64,000 bases of DNA from Elysia chlorotica (GCA_003991915.1 RQTK01000165.1:420906-484905), one strand, 5' to 3'; shown: positions 11,950 to 23,229, counted from the first letter of the stretch. The notes: generated by a model from the sequence alone, not told the origin. Numbers and translations are program-made.

Positions 11950-12383
11950 TATGAATGAATGCCAGTGCAGATTCCTATACTTATCGTCTTCAATTAGCTA
12001 GCGGCCCCGTTACTAGCCGGTGTTCTACCCCAGGGCTACCGCGCGCCACTGGTCGGAGGACGCGAAACTGTCTCTTACTTAAAAAATCTCCTAGGTTCTC
12101 TAGGAGATTCTTATAGGATGTAGTTAAGCAAGCTTCCTTTTTCTTTTTTATGTAGGCTACTGCGTATGAATATGTGAAAGCTTGCGGGGCTACTCTATCG
12201 CATCCTTGAAATCCACAATTTAATTGAAAATTTCATACAGTCTGAACACTCAACAACCGTGAAAAAAAGAGTAAAAGGTTATCGAGAGGCGGCCCCAACA
12301 AACCTTTTGAAACCTGGGTCTCGTGAATGTACTTCAAACGGATAATCTGCAATCTGGAGTAATTCCTGCAAATTGATTCTTAG
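11950..12383. repeat. Dispersed repeat, copy 2 (interrupted by another repeat)
   Basis: The same two blocks as 11390-11715 are about 90-95% identical by eye. Here they flank the repeat at 12017-12178, which also occurs separately at 14826-14988. Confidence 0.85.
12017..12178 (-). mobile_element. SINE-head-containing dispersed repeat, copy A
   Basis: It begins GCCGGTGTTCTACCCCAGGG, which on the minus strand is the tRNA-like SINE head (CCCTGGGGTAGAACACCGGC). It continues through a small palindrome (CTCCTAGGTTCTCTAGGAG) to GCGTATGAATATGTGA. It is nearly identical to 14826-14988, so the SINE head and the adjoining non-SINE sequence were copied together. Confidence 0.75.
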
Positions 12384-12400
12384 ATGCCTGGTATGTTTAG

Positions 12401-12472
12401 CAACTCTCTCTCTCTCTCCCTCTCTCTCTCTATCTCTCTCTCTCTGCCTTTTCTACACACACACACACACAC
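12401..12472. repeat. (CT)n followed by (CA)n
   Basis: Impure CT repeat at 12401-12445, then a short CA run at 12456-12472. Confidence 0.9.
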
Positions 12473-12829
12473 ACGCACCAAGACATGTTTTACCATCACC
12501 AAATACCTGCTCTTTAATCCCTGCACCTTATGATGAATGGGTTATGTGCACGTTTATCTTCCGGAGAAGTAAATATTATGGTGATGAGGCGTATACGTAA
12601 ATCTATGTGCTAACACGCAGAAACAACAATCTGGAAAGCCCGTGAAGTGTTATTGCCCTAATCTACACATAAGAGTGGATCTTGGAACGTTTTTTTTTTT
12701 TAAATCGTATATATTTTCTCTTGTACCTGTACCTCGTCTCCATTTTTCCAAATGTTGAAGATTCTTATATTCATGAGATAAAAATGCTAACATCCGCTCT
12801 CTTCTTTGTCGACACCTCTCCTCTTCTAG

Positions 12830-12910
12830 GGCAACAAACCGGCGCAAGTGGTAGAGCTTATGTGCTCTTATTGGGAGGTCCCCGGTTTGAAATCCAAAAT
12901 CTGACAATAA
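12830..12910 (+). mobile_element. SINE tRNA-like head
   Basis: AAGTGGTAGAGCTTATGTGC (A-box-like) is followed by GGTCCCCGGTTTGAAATCC (B-box-like), the spacing expected of a tRNA-derived pol III promoter. No SINE body follows, so it is a fragment. Confidence 0.5.
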
Positions 12911-13214
12911 TGTTCACAGCAGTTATTTCTTAATGCTGAGCGTACAATGATATACATGTACACGTCATGCATTTTGCTGTATCTGGGTGGGCATAGCAAT
13001 TTTACGACACCGTCCTTCCGACCAGTTTTTTTGCTGCAGATTTTTTCAATTGTTGGAGTAACGTGACAAACATACTCGGCTATAATTAAATTTAGAACAC
13101 TAAGTACCTAATATTATGATCCATATATAGTCAAAGAGGTTACTTTCGAATTTGTATTACGACCCCAAAGAGAATAAATGGGGGCATGTGAGTTTAGGAA
13201 AAAAGAAAGCGAAG

Positions 13215-14060
13215 ATAAGATTCGATAAGATAAGATGACTTTATTAATCCCATCAATCGAAAAGAAATCGAAAATAACATGCTCTGAAACATACGAAAAA
13301 TACATTTGAAGACCACAGTGGAAAAACCAGATACGTCACCAATTTGGATAATTTTAGTTTTGCACCTTAGCTTACGAAGCAGATATTTTTCTTGCATGTC
13401 CGAAGGTATTCACTTCAAAAACAGTTATTTTAGGACTGAAAAGGTTCTATGTAAATCCTGCAGAAACTGATGAATAGAGAGCATTTTGAAATTTAAATTG
13501 AATTATATTGAAAGTTGTCAAATTGTCTGATTTTTCATGTGGTCTTCCTTTGTTAAAATACAACTTCTTAAAATGTGTAGCCTAAATCTTCATAAAAGTA
13601 ATTCATATTGTACCATGATAATACAAATAATCAGAAAAGGTGGTATGAATTGATGGTTCTGTAAAAGATGCACTGTTGTGTTATCTTTCTTATTCTGTTA
13701 TTCTCATTCAATTGTGTGATTGATTTAGGAAAAAAAAAGAGTTCATAATTATGTCTTTTTCTCCGAGTCTTTGGAACTCTCTAACAGCCACTGACCTCAA
13801 TCAGCTGACCATCGTATAAAGCTATCAGAGGCGTGTGCTGTCTTTAACAATACATTTCATTTTATTTACAATGTTTTGATTACATTGTGACATGATGTCT
13901 TCTTGTTTTTTTCACCTACCACCCCACCTGCAGCTTTAATAATTTCGCCAAGCTCCTTATCTTGTTTTAACGTGTTGCCTCCCCAACACACCAAACCAAA
14001 TGTTAGTCTGCTGCTTACCAGCAATTGAAGCAAATTTACAAACTGAGGTCTTGAAGTAAG
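13215..14060 (-). pseudogene. LINE 3' portion: decayed RT C-terminus plus 3' UTR
   Basis: Read on the minus strand from 14060, an open stretch gives LTFGLVCWGGN, then LKQDKELGEIIKAAGGVVG, matching the fragment at 5912-6350. Beyond it, frames broken by stops still show a RRxx-like segment then NSFFFPKSITQLNE, the usual LINE C-terminus (NSF..PSSI..LN). The element ends near 13218-13262 with GGGATTAATAAAGTCATCTT followed by short ATCTT-type repeats, a typical L2/CR1-like 3' tail. Several stops and frameshifts are present and the 5' part is missing, so it is a dead, 5'-truncated copy. Confidence 0.7.
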
Positions 14061-14424
14061 ATAATCGATGGTCAAGATGATAAACCATGGGCAAACATTC
14101 ATATGCTCAAAGCTAAAAATGTCATACTTTAAAATAGTGTAAAAAATTTAAGCAGGAGGATTTCGAAATGATTAAAAAGGTAAAGAAGAATGTAATTGCC
14201 CATTATTTAATTAGCGAATGAAGGAAGGGGTGGAGGAAGGAATATGGAGGAAGTGAAGAAAAAAAAGGAGAAGAAGAAGAAGAAAAGAAAAGGAAGAAAA
14301 GGGAGGAGGGAGGAGACGAAGTAAGTGATACAGGGAAAGAAGGGGGGAAGAAGGGGTGCAACTGCTAAATCCTGAATAATGGTGTAATATAATAAAATGG
14401 TAAGTAACAATGTTGGAAGCTGAT

Positions 14425-14625
14425 GTTTGTTAGTTGCTTAGCGTCCAACATCTCTGACAGTTGCAGGTGCTGCCACACAGAGACAGTGCAGGGATAACAT
14501 GACTCCTGTCTCCTGACTTAACCAGTAAGGGACAAAATCGTTCAATTAAAATTTTGACCAATCGTGGGTTCCAAACCAGGGAGCTCCCGAATGGAAGACC
14601 AACGATCTACCCTCGGAAGCTGAGG
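14425..14625 (-). mobile_element. SINE copy
   Basis: Plus-strand order: GCGTCCAACATC (tail), GCTGCCACACAGAGACAG and ATGACTCCTGTCTC (core), then GTTCCAAACCAGGGAGCTCC (B-box complement) and GAAGACCAACGATCTACC (head complement). It is close to full length with small deletions. Confidence 0.7.
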
Positions 14626-14805
14626 TAAAAATAAGCTATGAGCGTGTTTAGCAGCATATTAACATCAGTTCAGTTTGACAGAAGGCACCAAAATTCTATG
14701 TAAGCATGGCAAATATAGACAAGCCTCGTTGGATAAACAAGGAAGCTTTTGACATTTTATAAATATTTGAGTTGTAACATTGATAATCAGGGGTTGTTTT
14801 TAATG

Positions 14806-14988
14806 GATGACCTCCTGCGTCGGAAGCCGGTGTTCTACCCCAGGGCTACCGCGCGCCCCTGGTCGGAGGACGCGAAACTGTCTCCTAGTTAAAAAATCTC
14901 CTAGGTTTTCTAGAAGATTCTTATAGGATGTAGTTAAGCAAGCTTCCTTTTTCTTTTTTATGTAGGCTACTGCGTATGAATATGTGAT
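14806..14988 (-). mobile_element. SINE-head-containing dispersed repeat, copy B
   Basis: From 14826 it matches 12017-12178 almost base for base. It carries about 20 more bases of SINE head on its left (GACCTCCTGCGTCGGAAGCC). The shared right boundary is TATGTGA. Confidence 0.75.
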
Positions 14989-15735
14989 ACTCGAAAGAAA
15001 AAAAAGTACCGTCACTATTTTGGCGCATGCGCAGCTAATTTCGACCTGCCATTTCCGGAGTTGAAGCAAGTTGGAGCCACCATCAGAAGCTGGGAAAGCC
15101 TCGGGGCATGTTCCTGGAACCTATGATCTCCAGAAAGATTTCCTTTTTTCACCAAGATGGAACCCGAACACCTCCAGGCTCTTCATTAAACCGTGGCACG
15201 GGAGTTAAGCCCTGCGGGTGTATTGGAGACATTTGCAGGCTCGGGTTTTTCTCTCTCTTCTTTCTGTTTCTTCCAAGAGCTCGGCTTCAGTGATGTGGCA
15301 ATTAGGAAGCTTTAGCTGCCAGTTTGTATTGGACGGCCAAGTTTTGCTTTGTATACAATCTGGAATATAAACACATTAGCTTTATCTGCTTACGTTTTTA
15401 AATCAAATACTGGCATTGATTTTCCCATCAGTGCCGCGAGAACTTGACGGAAAGTTTCTTTCAGCTCAAATTATAATTCTCTAATTCATTCTACCATAAA
15501 TATTACTGACAGAAAAAAAAACTTTATGTGGTTGGAGTTCACAATTGTATAAATATCTTTGTATTGCCACATGTTCTTTAAAACTTATGTTTTTTCTATA
15601 AACTTTTGTGCATTTCATAAAACTAACAATTGTTTCACCTAGTTTGGAACGAAGCTTCAACCAGTATATTTGTTTTGCATCAGAAATGTTTTCCTTGCTC
15701 TAATCCCATGCTGTCAATGAATCAGTTAACGTCCA
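14989..15735. other. Unassigned sequence
   Basis: No recognised gene. A short GC-richer patch at 15040-15290 has an open frame of about 60 codons without motifs. Confidence 0.35.

Positions 15736-15821
<86 letters not shown>
15736..15821. repeat. (ATCT)n microsatellite
   Basis: About 21 tetranucleotide units. Confidence 0.97.
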
Positions 15822-16464
15822 CCTAGATACAAATCTATCTCTGAAATATCTATAGCTCGGCTCCTCACTCCTCTACCCCCCTTCTTCCAGTTTACTGTGT
15901 TTATCTTCTTTAAACAAATCCATACATCCCTTTCATTCTTACATGGCATTCGAGCCCAGCACCAAAATAAAAAAGACTTGCATAACTAGATTTTTAAGCC
16001 GTGAAGATGTGCACATAAATAACATTAACTTGTAAGATTTGTCTATCTTACTATACTAGATTGTATTTCATTTAGAACAGTACCGAGCAGCTTCCATGCA
16101 TCAATTTTTAAAGAAGCATTCAAGAGGTGAGTGCACTAGTGCAATCAAACCAACTTTGTTTTTTAATGAACGCGTAAGAATAATTATTTAACCGATTTCA
16201 ATTAAATATACAATTAAATCAATCGGAACAGACCGCCGCCTTTTAATGGAGCCATCCAGTAAGTGCTATGTCATAATTTAGATAATCACTATGACGGCTG
16301 GTGAATTGTCATTGCTATCGAATGCATCTAACTTTCGGATTTGGAAAACCGTTAATTGAGAAGAAATATTTCTACAGGTTTATATTTAATAATTCAATCA
16401 AGACGCAGCTTCGATCGGAGAAAGTGATTATCTCTCCCAGTTTGACGTCTCTTAGTCGTAGGAA
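15822..16464. other. Unassigned AT-rich sequence
   Basis: No gene-like or repeat signal recognised. Confidence 0.35.
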
Positions 16465-16625
16465 AGTTCCTTTACGATGCCGTGATCCCAGGCCGGGTTA
16501 CCTGGGACTTAGCCAATCACAATAGTAACGATGACCAGCAGAGAAAACCGGGGTCTAGAGAGCAGGTCTCGAACTCAGACCCTTGTGTCGAAAGCCGATC
16601 CTCTTGGCAACGACCCGATTGCAAC
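16465..16625 (-). mobile_element. Diverged SINE 5' half
   Basis: On the minus strand GTTGCCAAGAGGATCGGC and GGGTCTGAGTTCGAGACC give A- and B-box-like blocks at tRNA spacing. The continuation resembles the body of the other copies only weakly. Confidence 0.5.
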
Positions 16626-17235
16626 GACGACGCTTATCTAATATAACACACACTTTAAATTAAGATTTCATTTCTGATTACGTATACAATAATATAATTC
16701 TGCCTATTTGCAAATTTACTGAAAGTATTTAAATTTTTTTCCAAATTCGAGACTAAAATGATAATATTTTGAGACACACATTTTGGACAGAGGTAGGGTA
16801 AAACGGGAGAGGGGGTTATCAGGAACACTTACATCATCCCATATTCTTGTTTCTTGTACTCTGAAAATATCCCGCGAACTAAGAGTACGATGTCATCAAA
16901 CTGTTCGATCTCTGAGCTGTTAAAGTCTGAAGTAATTTCTATACTACGCTGTCATTAGTGAGAAATGGTTTCAAAATGTTTCCAAGTTAGGAATGCTTTT
17001 TATTCTCTTTATGGTTCCAGGAGAAACTATGGTCTGTCTGGCCTTAAAGATTTATATTTATTTTATTGATCTTGGGAGAGAAAAAAATTATATTAAAAAT
17101 ATCTTATTGAGGTTACGCAACACTCAATCATCGAAGAAATTGAAGAAATGTCTGGAATAAACCCGAGTGTAAGAGAAAAAAAGACAGAAAGAAAAAAAAG
17201 AAGGAGAAAGAGAGATAGTCAAACACACGTAGACC

Positions 17236-17236
<1 letters not shown>
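16626..17236. other. Unassigned AT-rich sequence
   Basis: No gene-like signal recognised. Confidence 0.35.
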
Positions 17237-17303
<67 letters not shown>

Positions 17304-17355
17304 TTCTCTCTTTCACTCTTTCACCCTCTCCCTCTCTTTGTCTGTCTCTGTCTTT

Positions 17356-17396
<41 letters not shown>

Positions 17397-17415
17397 GTCT
17401 CTATCTGTCTCTCTG

Positions 17416-17453
<38 letters not shown>

Positions 17454-17462
17454 CTCTCTCTG
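17237..17462. repeat. Two compound (CTGT)n-(CT)n microsatellites
   Basis: Pure CTGT at 17237-17300 passes into CT/CTTT. A second CTGT run at about 17357-17390 passes into mixed CT/CTGTCT to 17462. Both have the CTGT-then-CT order. Frames on both strands here are repeat translations. Confidence 0.95.
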
Positions 17463-17697
17463 TCCATGCCTGTCGTTCTCATTAGAAATACTCTTAACCT
17501 TTGATAACTTAAGAGGTAAAGGAAAATTAATATTGTATTGCAATGAAACACTTGAAAAATCACCCTAAACAGTGTATGTCCCGGACACTAATCCTGTGCT
17601 GTTGGAGGAAATCCTTCCACGGACATCCTGCCACGTCCAGTGGAACAGGGAGGCGATGCTGAGGACCATACACGTCTGTTGCACGCGAAAAGCAAGT

Positions 17698-17970
17698 CGG
17701 AGCCAAGATATAATGTAACTGGTCAAGTTAGCTCTGGGGTCCCCTTTGATAACCTAGAAGACGTCAAAGGTGAAGAGTGGCGTGCTTTCTGCAACTAAAG
17801 ATTGCCAAACCAGTCCCAGTTGAAGACGCAAAATGATATGACTGATCAAGTCCTGGGTATCTCGTCCTGGGCCCCATCGCCGTTGATGAACCCACGTGAC
17901 AACCTGGGAGATGCAAAACGAGAAGAGAGATTATTTATTCTATCTGATTAGAGATTATTTAGCCAGTCGC
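17698..17970. repeat. Degenerate ~120-bp tandem repeat (2 to 3 units)
   Basis: Segments AGCCAAGATATAATG... and TGAAGACGCAAAATGATATG... recur about 120 bp apart, each followed by CTGGTCAAG/CTGATCAAG and AACCTAGAAGACG/AACCTGGGAGATG. A third partial start is near 17955 (CAGTCGCAGCCAAAATA). Confidence 0.5.
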
Positions 17971-18212
17971 AGCCAAAATACGCTTGTACTTGCAAATTTG
18001 GTATTTGCAGCCAGACCTCAATCAATTCAATTTTTAATCGAGTCCTCATTCAAACAAGATCAATTTGCTCGATAAAATTAACATTTCTAGGTCAAATTTA
18101 AACAGAAACTTCAAGGTACTTTGGAATATTATAGAGTTCGTCTGGGTTTTACTTAAAATTTCATTAAAATATTGAATGACTATGGAAATAATACGTATAT
18201 CTTAAGCCGGTT

Positions 18213-18465
18213 AGATTTGGGTTCGTTGTTTTTTGTCCATGCTGCGACAAGAGCATATCGCGGATGGCCCTAAGACTAAAATCTAACAAATCTTTTATTG
18301 TTCTCTCTCACAAAAACAGAGCTGACAAAATTCTGGATCACACCAGTCAGCTACATTACACTGACATGCGGTAGGGAATAAGTCAATGCCATAGGGCATC
18401 GAACCATGGTCTTCCGTATAAGAAGCCCAGCGCTCTACCATTGTGCAAACTTCCTCCACCTCATT
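18213..18465 (-). mobile_element. Diverged SINE copy
   Basis: Plus-strand order: GGATGGCCCTAAGACTAAAA (tail block), CACCAGTCAGCTACATTACA and ACTGACATG (core), ATCGAACCATGGTCTTCC (B-box complement) and CCCAGCGCTCTACCATTG (A-box complement). Confidence 0.6.
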
Positions 18466-18711
18466 ATTAATCTGAAAGATCAATACAGTTATATGGCGGT
18501 GCTATCTAAAGTCGTGTAGAAATAGTAACTCATAGTAAACAGCCACTAACTCACTTTTAATGACAAAGGTATCCCACCAAAGAGTATAAAACGAGTTTTC
18601 CAAAGGAAAAAATAAAAACTTAAAATATGCAACTTTAAAAAACAACAAGATAAATATAATATTTGACATGTACTTTGTCATACTTGTTGATTAATGAAAG
18701 TAACAGAAGTG

Positions 18712-18715
<4 letters not shown>

Positions 18716-18805
<90 letters not shown>

Positions 18806-18806
18806 A
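18716..18806. repeat. (GA)n microsatellite
   Basis: About 45 GA units with a single CAGA, running directly into the left arm of inverted repeat 1, whose outer end is itself GACAGA/GAAAGA-rich. Confidence 0.97.
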
Positions 18807-19325
18807 AGACAGATAAAGACAGAAAGAGAGAAGGAAGAGACAAAGGGAAAGACAAACAGATACAGGGACAGACAGAAGGACATAGTCAGAGATAATAAGA
18901 GCATGTTGGGATAAATTAATTATGTCTACATTAGAAATATTTAAGTTTAGTCGTTCACTTGAAACAACTAATACACTTTAAAACTATATGCAACGTTATA
19001 TTGTTCTGGCTGATGGGCGTTTTCTTTCAGTTTATACCGAACTTAAATCCACATGTATGACTGTTACCTATCTTGTATCCTGACCATTGAAAATGAATGC
19101 TGTTTTTCAATTTGGTAGCAATACCTAAAACCAGTGAAGAACCTAAAGTACCTCGCATTATCTTTACATTTCACACTGATGATAAATCACTCCGTTCACA
19201 GCCTAGAGAAAAATATCAAGGCAGCGCGCGTGAGTTTCGTGTACTGTTTCTCATGCCAGGCATAGATCTAGAAGGGAAACACCAAACAGCACCCACAGTG
19301 AAGGCTACAATGTAACTCTAAACCC
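18807..19325 (+). repeat. Inverted repeat 1, left arm (519 bp)
   Basis: This arm pairs without gaps with 19475-19993: paired coordinates always sum to 38800 at the points I checked. By eye 515 of 519 positions match. The four mismatches cluster within about 11 bases near the inner end (19291-19302). A 72-codon open frame appears in mirror image on both arms; it has no recognised motif. Confidence 0.97.
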
Positions 19326-19474
19326 TGTTGCTGCAGTGGCCTTGTTCTGTCGACGTTCATTATTTCTAATTCAAAGATTTGCCTATTCCCCTTCTTCCCT
19401 GTCCCTCTGGTGCGGTGCCACATCTCCTTTGATTCCCAATTTCAGACAGACGGAAAGGCTGGCTATTCCGGACT
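19326..19474. other. Spacer of inverted repeat 1 (149 bp)
   Basis: Unique loop sequence. It contains CCTTGTTCTGTCGACGTTC, resembling the motif CCTTGTTCTGTCGATGTTC in the 76-bp tandem duplication at 23998-24148. Confidence 0.8.
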
Positions 19475-19993
19475 GGGTTTAGAGTTACATTGTAGCCTCC
19501 TCTATGGATGCTGTTTGGTGTTTCCCTTCTAGATCTATGCCTGGCATGAGAAACAGTACACGAAACTCACGCGCGCTGCCTTGATATTTTTCTCTAGGCT
19601 GTGAACGGAGTGATTTATCATCAGTGTGAAATGTAAAGATAATGCGAGGTACTTTAGGTTCTTCACTGGTTTTAGGTATTGCTACCAAATTGAAAAACAG
19701 CATTCATTTTCAATGGTCAGGATACAAGATAGGTAACAGTCATACATGTGGATTTAAGTTCGGTATAAACTGAAAGAAAACGCCCATCAGCCAGAACAAT
19801 ATAACGTTGCATATAGTTTTAAAGTGTATTAGTTGTTTCAAGTGAACGACTAAACTTAAATATTTCTAATGTAGACATAATTAATTTATCCCAACATGCT
19901 CTTATTATCTCTGACTATGTCCTTCTGTCTGTCCCTGTATCTGTTTGTCTTTCCCTTTGTCTCTTCCTTCTCTCTTTCTGTCTTTATCTGTCT
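19475..19993 (-). repeat. Inverted repeat 1, right arm (519 bp)
   Basis: Reverse complement of 18807-19325. Outside the arm the flank (CGGTTTCTATATCTG, then an ATT array) is unlike the GA array outside the left arm, so the pairing stops sharply. No flanking target-site duplication is visible. Confidence 0.97.
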
Positions 19994-20016
19994 CGGTTTC
20001 TATATCTGTTTCTTTA

Positions 20017-20025
<9 letters not shown>

Positions 20026-20065
<40 letters not shown>

Positions 20066-20098
20066 GTTGTTGTTGTTGTTATTATTATTCTTATTCTG
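20026..20098. repeat. (ATT)n microsatellite with GTT tract
   Basis: About 14 ATT units, then about 5 GTT units, then ATT again. The leucine- and tyrosine-run frames are its translation. Confidence 0.95.
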
Positions 20099-20585
20099 AA
20101 GGTTGTTACAATTCACGTATTTCTTAGAAACAAAAATATATTGCCATTTAAATCTACATTGTTGCAAAACAAGTTTCCCCTTTTAATAAACATAATAATA
20201 ATGTTATGTTACTCTTTAGAAAATGTGGCTAATGGAATCACAAGGTTCGCTCAACTAAAAAAAGATATTCCGGTTTAAATTATCCAATGCCTCCAATTAA
20301 AATTTCTTAGAAACATCTTGAAAATAAACTGTTAGAGAGCAATCAAACGCCAGGATATAAAATAATGAGGTATATTTTAGAACTTTAATCAATATAACAA
20401 ACAACTATGGATTAAAGCGGACGAAAAATAAACTTTCTGGTAGTAATAGGAAATGAAGAAACAATATATAGAAAGAAGAAAGAGTTTTAGTCGATATCAA
20501 TCTATGTTATAAATCTGCGACAGAAACATCATTAAGAGTTCGGAATATAATAAAGCGTTGAGTAAAATAATACAGCGCGGTTTAC

Positions 20586-20589
<4 letters not shown>

Positions 20590-20649
<60 letters not shown>

Positions 20650-20656
20650 CTCTCCT
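20590..20656. repeat. (CT)n microsatellite
   Basis: About 30 CT units with one CTCGCT near the end. It is the inverse of the (GA)n array 100 bp downstream. Confidence 0.97.
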
Positions 20657-20753
20657 TTTCTCGTAAGCGCTTGTCTTTCTTTCATTCATAAGTATGAGGC
20701 TGAGCAACGTGAACATCCCACAACTAGAGCTAACTGACCTCACGTGCGCTTGG

Positions 20754-20755
<2 letters not shown>

Positions 20756-20834
<79 letters not shown>
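20756..20834. repeat. (GA)n microsatellite
   Basis: About 37 GA units, complementary to 20590-20656. Confidence 0.97.
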
Positions 20835-20879
20835 GAGAGATAGAGATGGAGATAAAGTGATCGACAGAGCGATAGAAAG

Positions 20880-21060
<181 letters not shown>

Positions 21061-21229
21061 GATAGAACAGACATGTGAGGTCCCAAACTCGGTGGCGTGA
21101 GCAAACATCTTGTACAATTTCTACTCACTCGCCGCCGCCGCGGACCTCCATCAATTCATTCACCAAAAAAATTGCAGGTTCCCCTCTCACTCGCTCGCCC
21201 ATCGCCTGCTGTGTCTCGGGAGTCGAGGA

Positions 21230-21300
21230 GTGAGTGAGGGGGGGGATAAAAATACTCACTCCACTCAGTTTTTCCCTGCTTCTTCTATGTCGTGTTGGAC
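21230..21300 (+). promoter_or_regulatory. Weak core-promoter-like patch
   Basis: A GC-rich stretch (CCGCCGCCGCGG at 21131, then a G run) is followed by GGATAAAAATACTC and, about 25 bp further, CTCAGTTTTT, an order like TATA plus initiator. No gene is visible downstream, so this may be chance. Confidence 0.12.
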
Positions 21301-21796
21301 TAGATGGGCTGTTACTAGATCTACAAGAGATTATAAGACTGGAATGTCATTGTTTTGATCTGAAACTACACCTAGATCTAGATTTACGGTTTATATCTAG
21401 GTTAAAACTGAATGGTGTGTTGAAATTTCTCACCTGACTGTGATGCGCATATTTCCTTTGTACGGTTTCGAATTGTTGACATTTTAGATGTACGGGAGAT
21501 CTAGGTCTAGGCAAGGCCATAACAGAGCTGACAACACTGTGTTGTGGTTTCGCATGTTTACATAAATCACCCTTGCTAACTTCAGAGACAGCGTTCTAAC
21601 ATAGATGTACCGTGAGTAAGCGTCAAAGGTTGCTGCTTTGTGAAACGATTTCTTTTGATGTTTTCTTTTCTCTAGCTAAAACAGGGCAAATTTATGCCAC
21701 CTACATTTTTACGTGCTCTTGTTTGCGGTATATCGCATAACAACAGTTTGACTTAGTGGTAGGTCTAGATTTAGCGTTTGATTGTCATATTTCCCG

Positions 21797-22471
21797 TTTT
21801 GATGTGAATGCAGTTTAAGTATCAGCGTTTGTTTTTGAGTTGGGGGATATGTGCAGGGATGGATAGATAAAAACCAAGAGTGAAAGATCGTCGAATGTAT
21901 GTCGAGATAGATAAATAGATAAATAGCTAGGTAGATAGGTAAATGCATAGGTAGAAGAGTAGGTGGTTAAGTATGTAGGTTGGTTAAAAAGATAATTAAG
22001 TGCATAAATAAGCAGGTAGGTTGGTAGATAAACCGATCACGAATCAATGGATTCAATGTTAACTTTAGGGGTAAATAGATAGTAAGTATGTAGATTGGCC
22101 AAAAGGGTAAACAAAGAGAGAGAGAGAGAAATCACGTTTGAAACATTATGTAAACAGTACAAATTCATTATTAGTGATATTGTAAGTACAAAATTAAGTA
22201 GGCCTACATAGATGCGCTATGGACAGTGATCGAGATAGATAACAGACAGTACAGATATAGATAGATTTATAGATAGGTAGATAGATAAGTATTTATATTT
22301 TATCCATTGTTCATATCTGTATGACGGTTGTTAACTATTTGGATTGTATTATGGGTTTATTCTCAAGTGACCTCAAATAAGGTTTAAATTCCGGATTTCA
22401 ATTTGTTCAGGGCCATTAAGAATATTATCTTGAGAATAGAATTAATGTATCCGACACTTATACTGAATTGG

Positions 22472-22473
<2 letters not shown>
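21797..22473 (+). repeat. Inverted repeat 2, left arm (677 bp)
   Basis: Pairs gap-free with 22553-23229 (coordinates sum to 45026). I found no mismatch on reading both arms in full. The match includes an internal GA run of the same length in both arms and an imperfect GATA-rich stretch. It carries a mirrored open frame that is a translation of the degenerate GATA stretch. Confidence 0.98.
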
Positions 22474-22508
<35 letters not shown>

Positions 22509-22552
22509 TTCATTTTTTTTTTTTGCTGCTGTTCAGCTTCATATAACGTCCC
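22474..22552. other. Spacer of inverted repeat 2: (CAT)n and poly-T (79 bp)
   Basis: About 11 CAT/ATC units, then a T12 run, then a short unique segment. This would be the loop of a hairpin. Confidence 0.95.
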
Positions 22553-23229
22553 TTCCAATTCAGTATAAGTGTCGGATACATTAATTCTATTCTCAAGATA
22601 ATATTCTTAATGGCCCTGAACAAATTGAAATCCGGAATTTAAACCTTATTTGAGGTCACTTGAGAATAAACCCATAATACAATCCAAATAGTTAACAACC
22701 GTCATACAGATATGAACAATGGATAAAATATAAATACTTATCTATCTACCTATCTATAAATCTATCTATATCTGTACTGTCTGTTATCTATCTCGATCAC
22801 TGTCCATAGCGCATCTATGTAGGCCTACTTAATTTTGTACTTACAATATCACTAATAATGAATTTGTACTGTTTACATAATGTTTCAAACGTGATTTCTC
22901 TCTCTCTCTCTTTGTTTACCCTTTTGGCCAATCTACATACTTACTATCTATTTACCCCTAAAGTTAACATTGAATCCATTGATTCGTGATCGGTTTATCT
23001 ACCAACCTACCTGCTTATTTATGCACTTAATTATCTTTTTAACCAACCTACATACTTAACCACCTACTCTTCTACCTATGCATTTACCTATCTACCTAGC
23101 TATTTATCTATTTATCTATCTCGACATACATTCGACGATCTTTCACTCTTGGTTTTTATCTATCCATCCCTGCACATATCCCCCAACTCAAAAACAAACG
23201 CTGATACTTAAACTGCATTCACATCAAAA
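22553..23229 (-). repeat. Inverted repeat 2, right arm (677 bp)
   Basis: Exact reverse complement of 21797-22473 by eye. Flanks diverge immediately (CATATTTCCCG outside the left arm, TCCACTTTCC outside the right) with no target-site duplication. Confidence 0.98.

Noticed and set aside
21797..23229. MicroRNA precursor or classical transposon with terminal inverted repeats
   Set aside because: The arms are far too long for a microRNA hairpin, and no target-site duplication or transposase is present.
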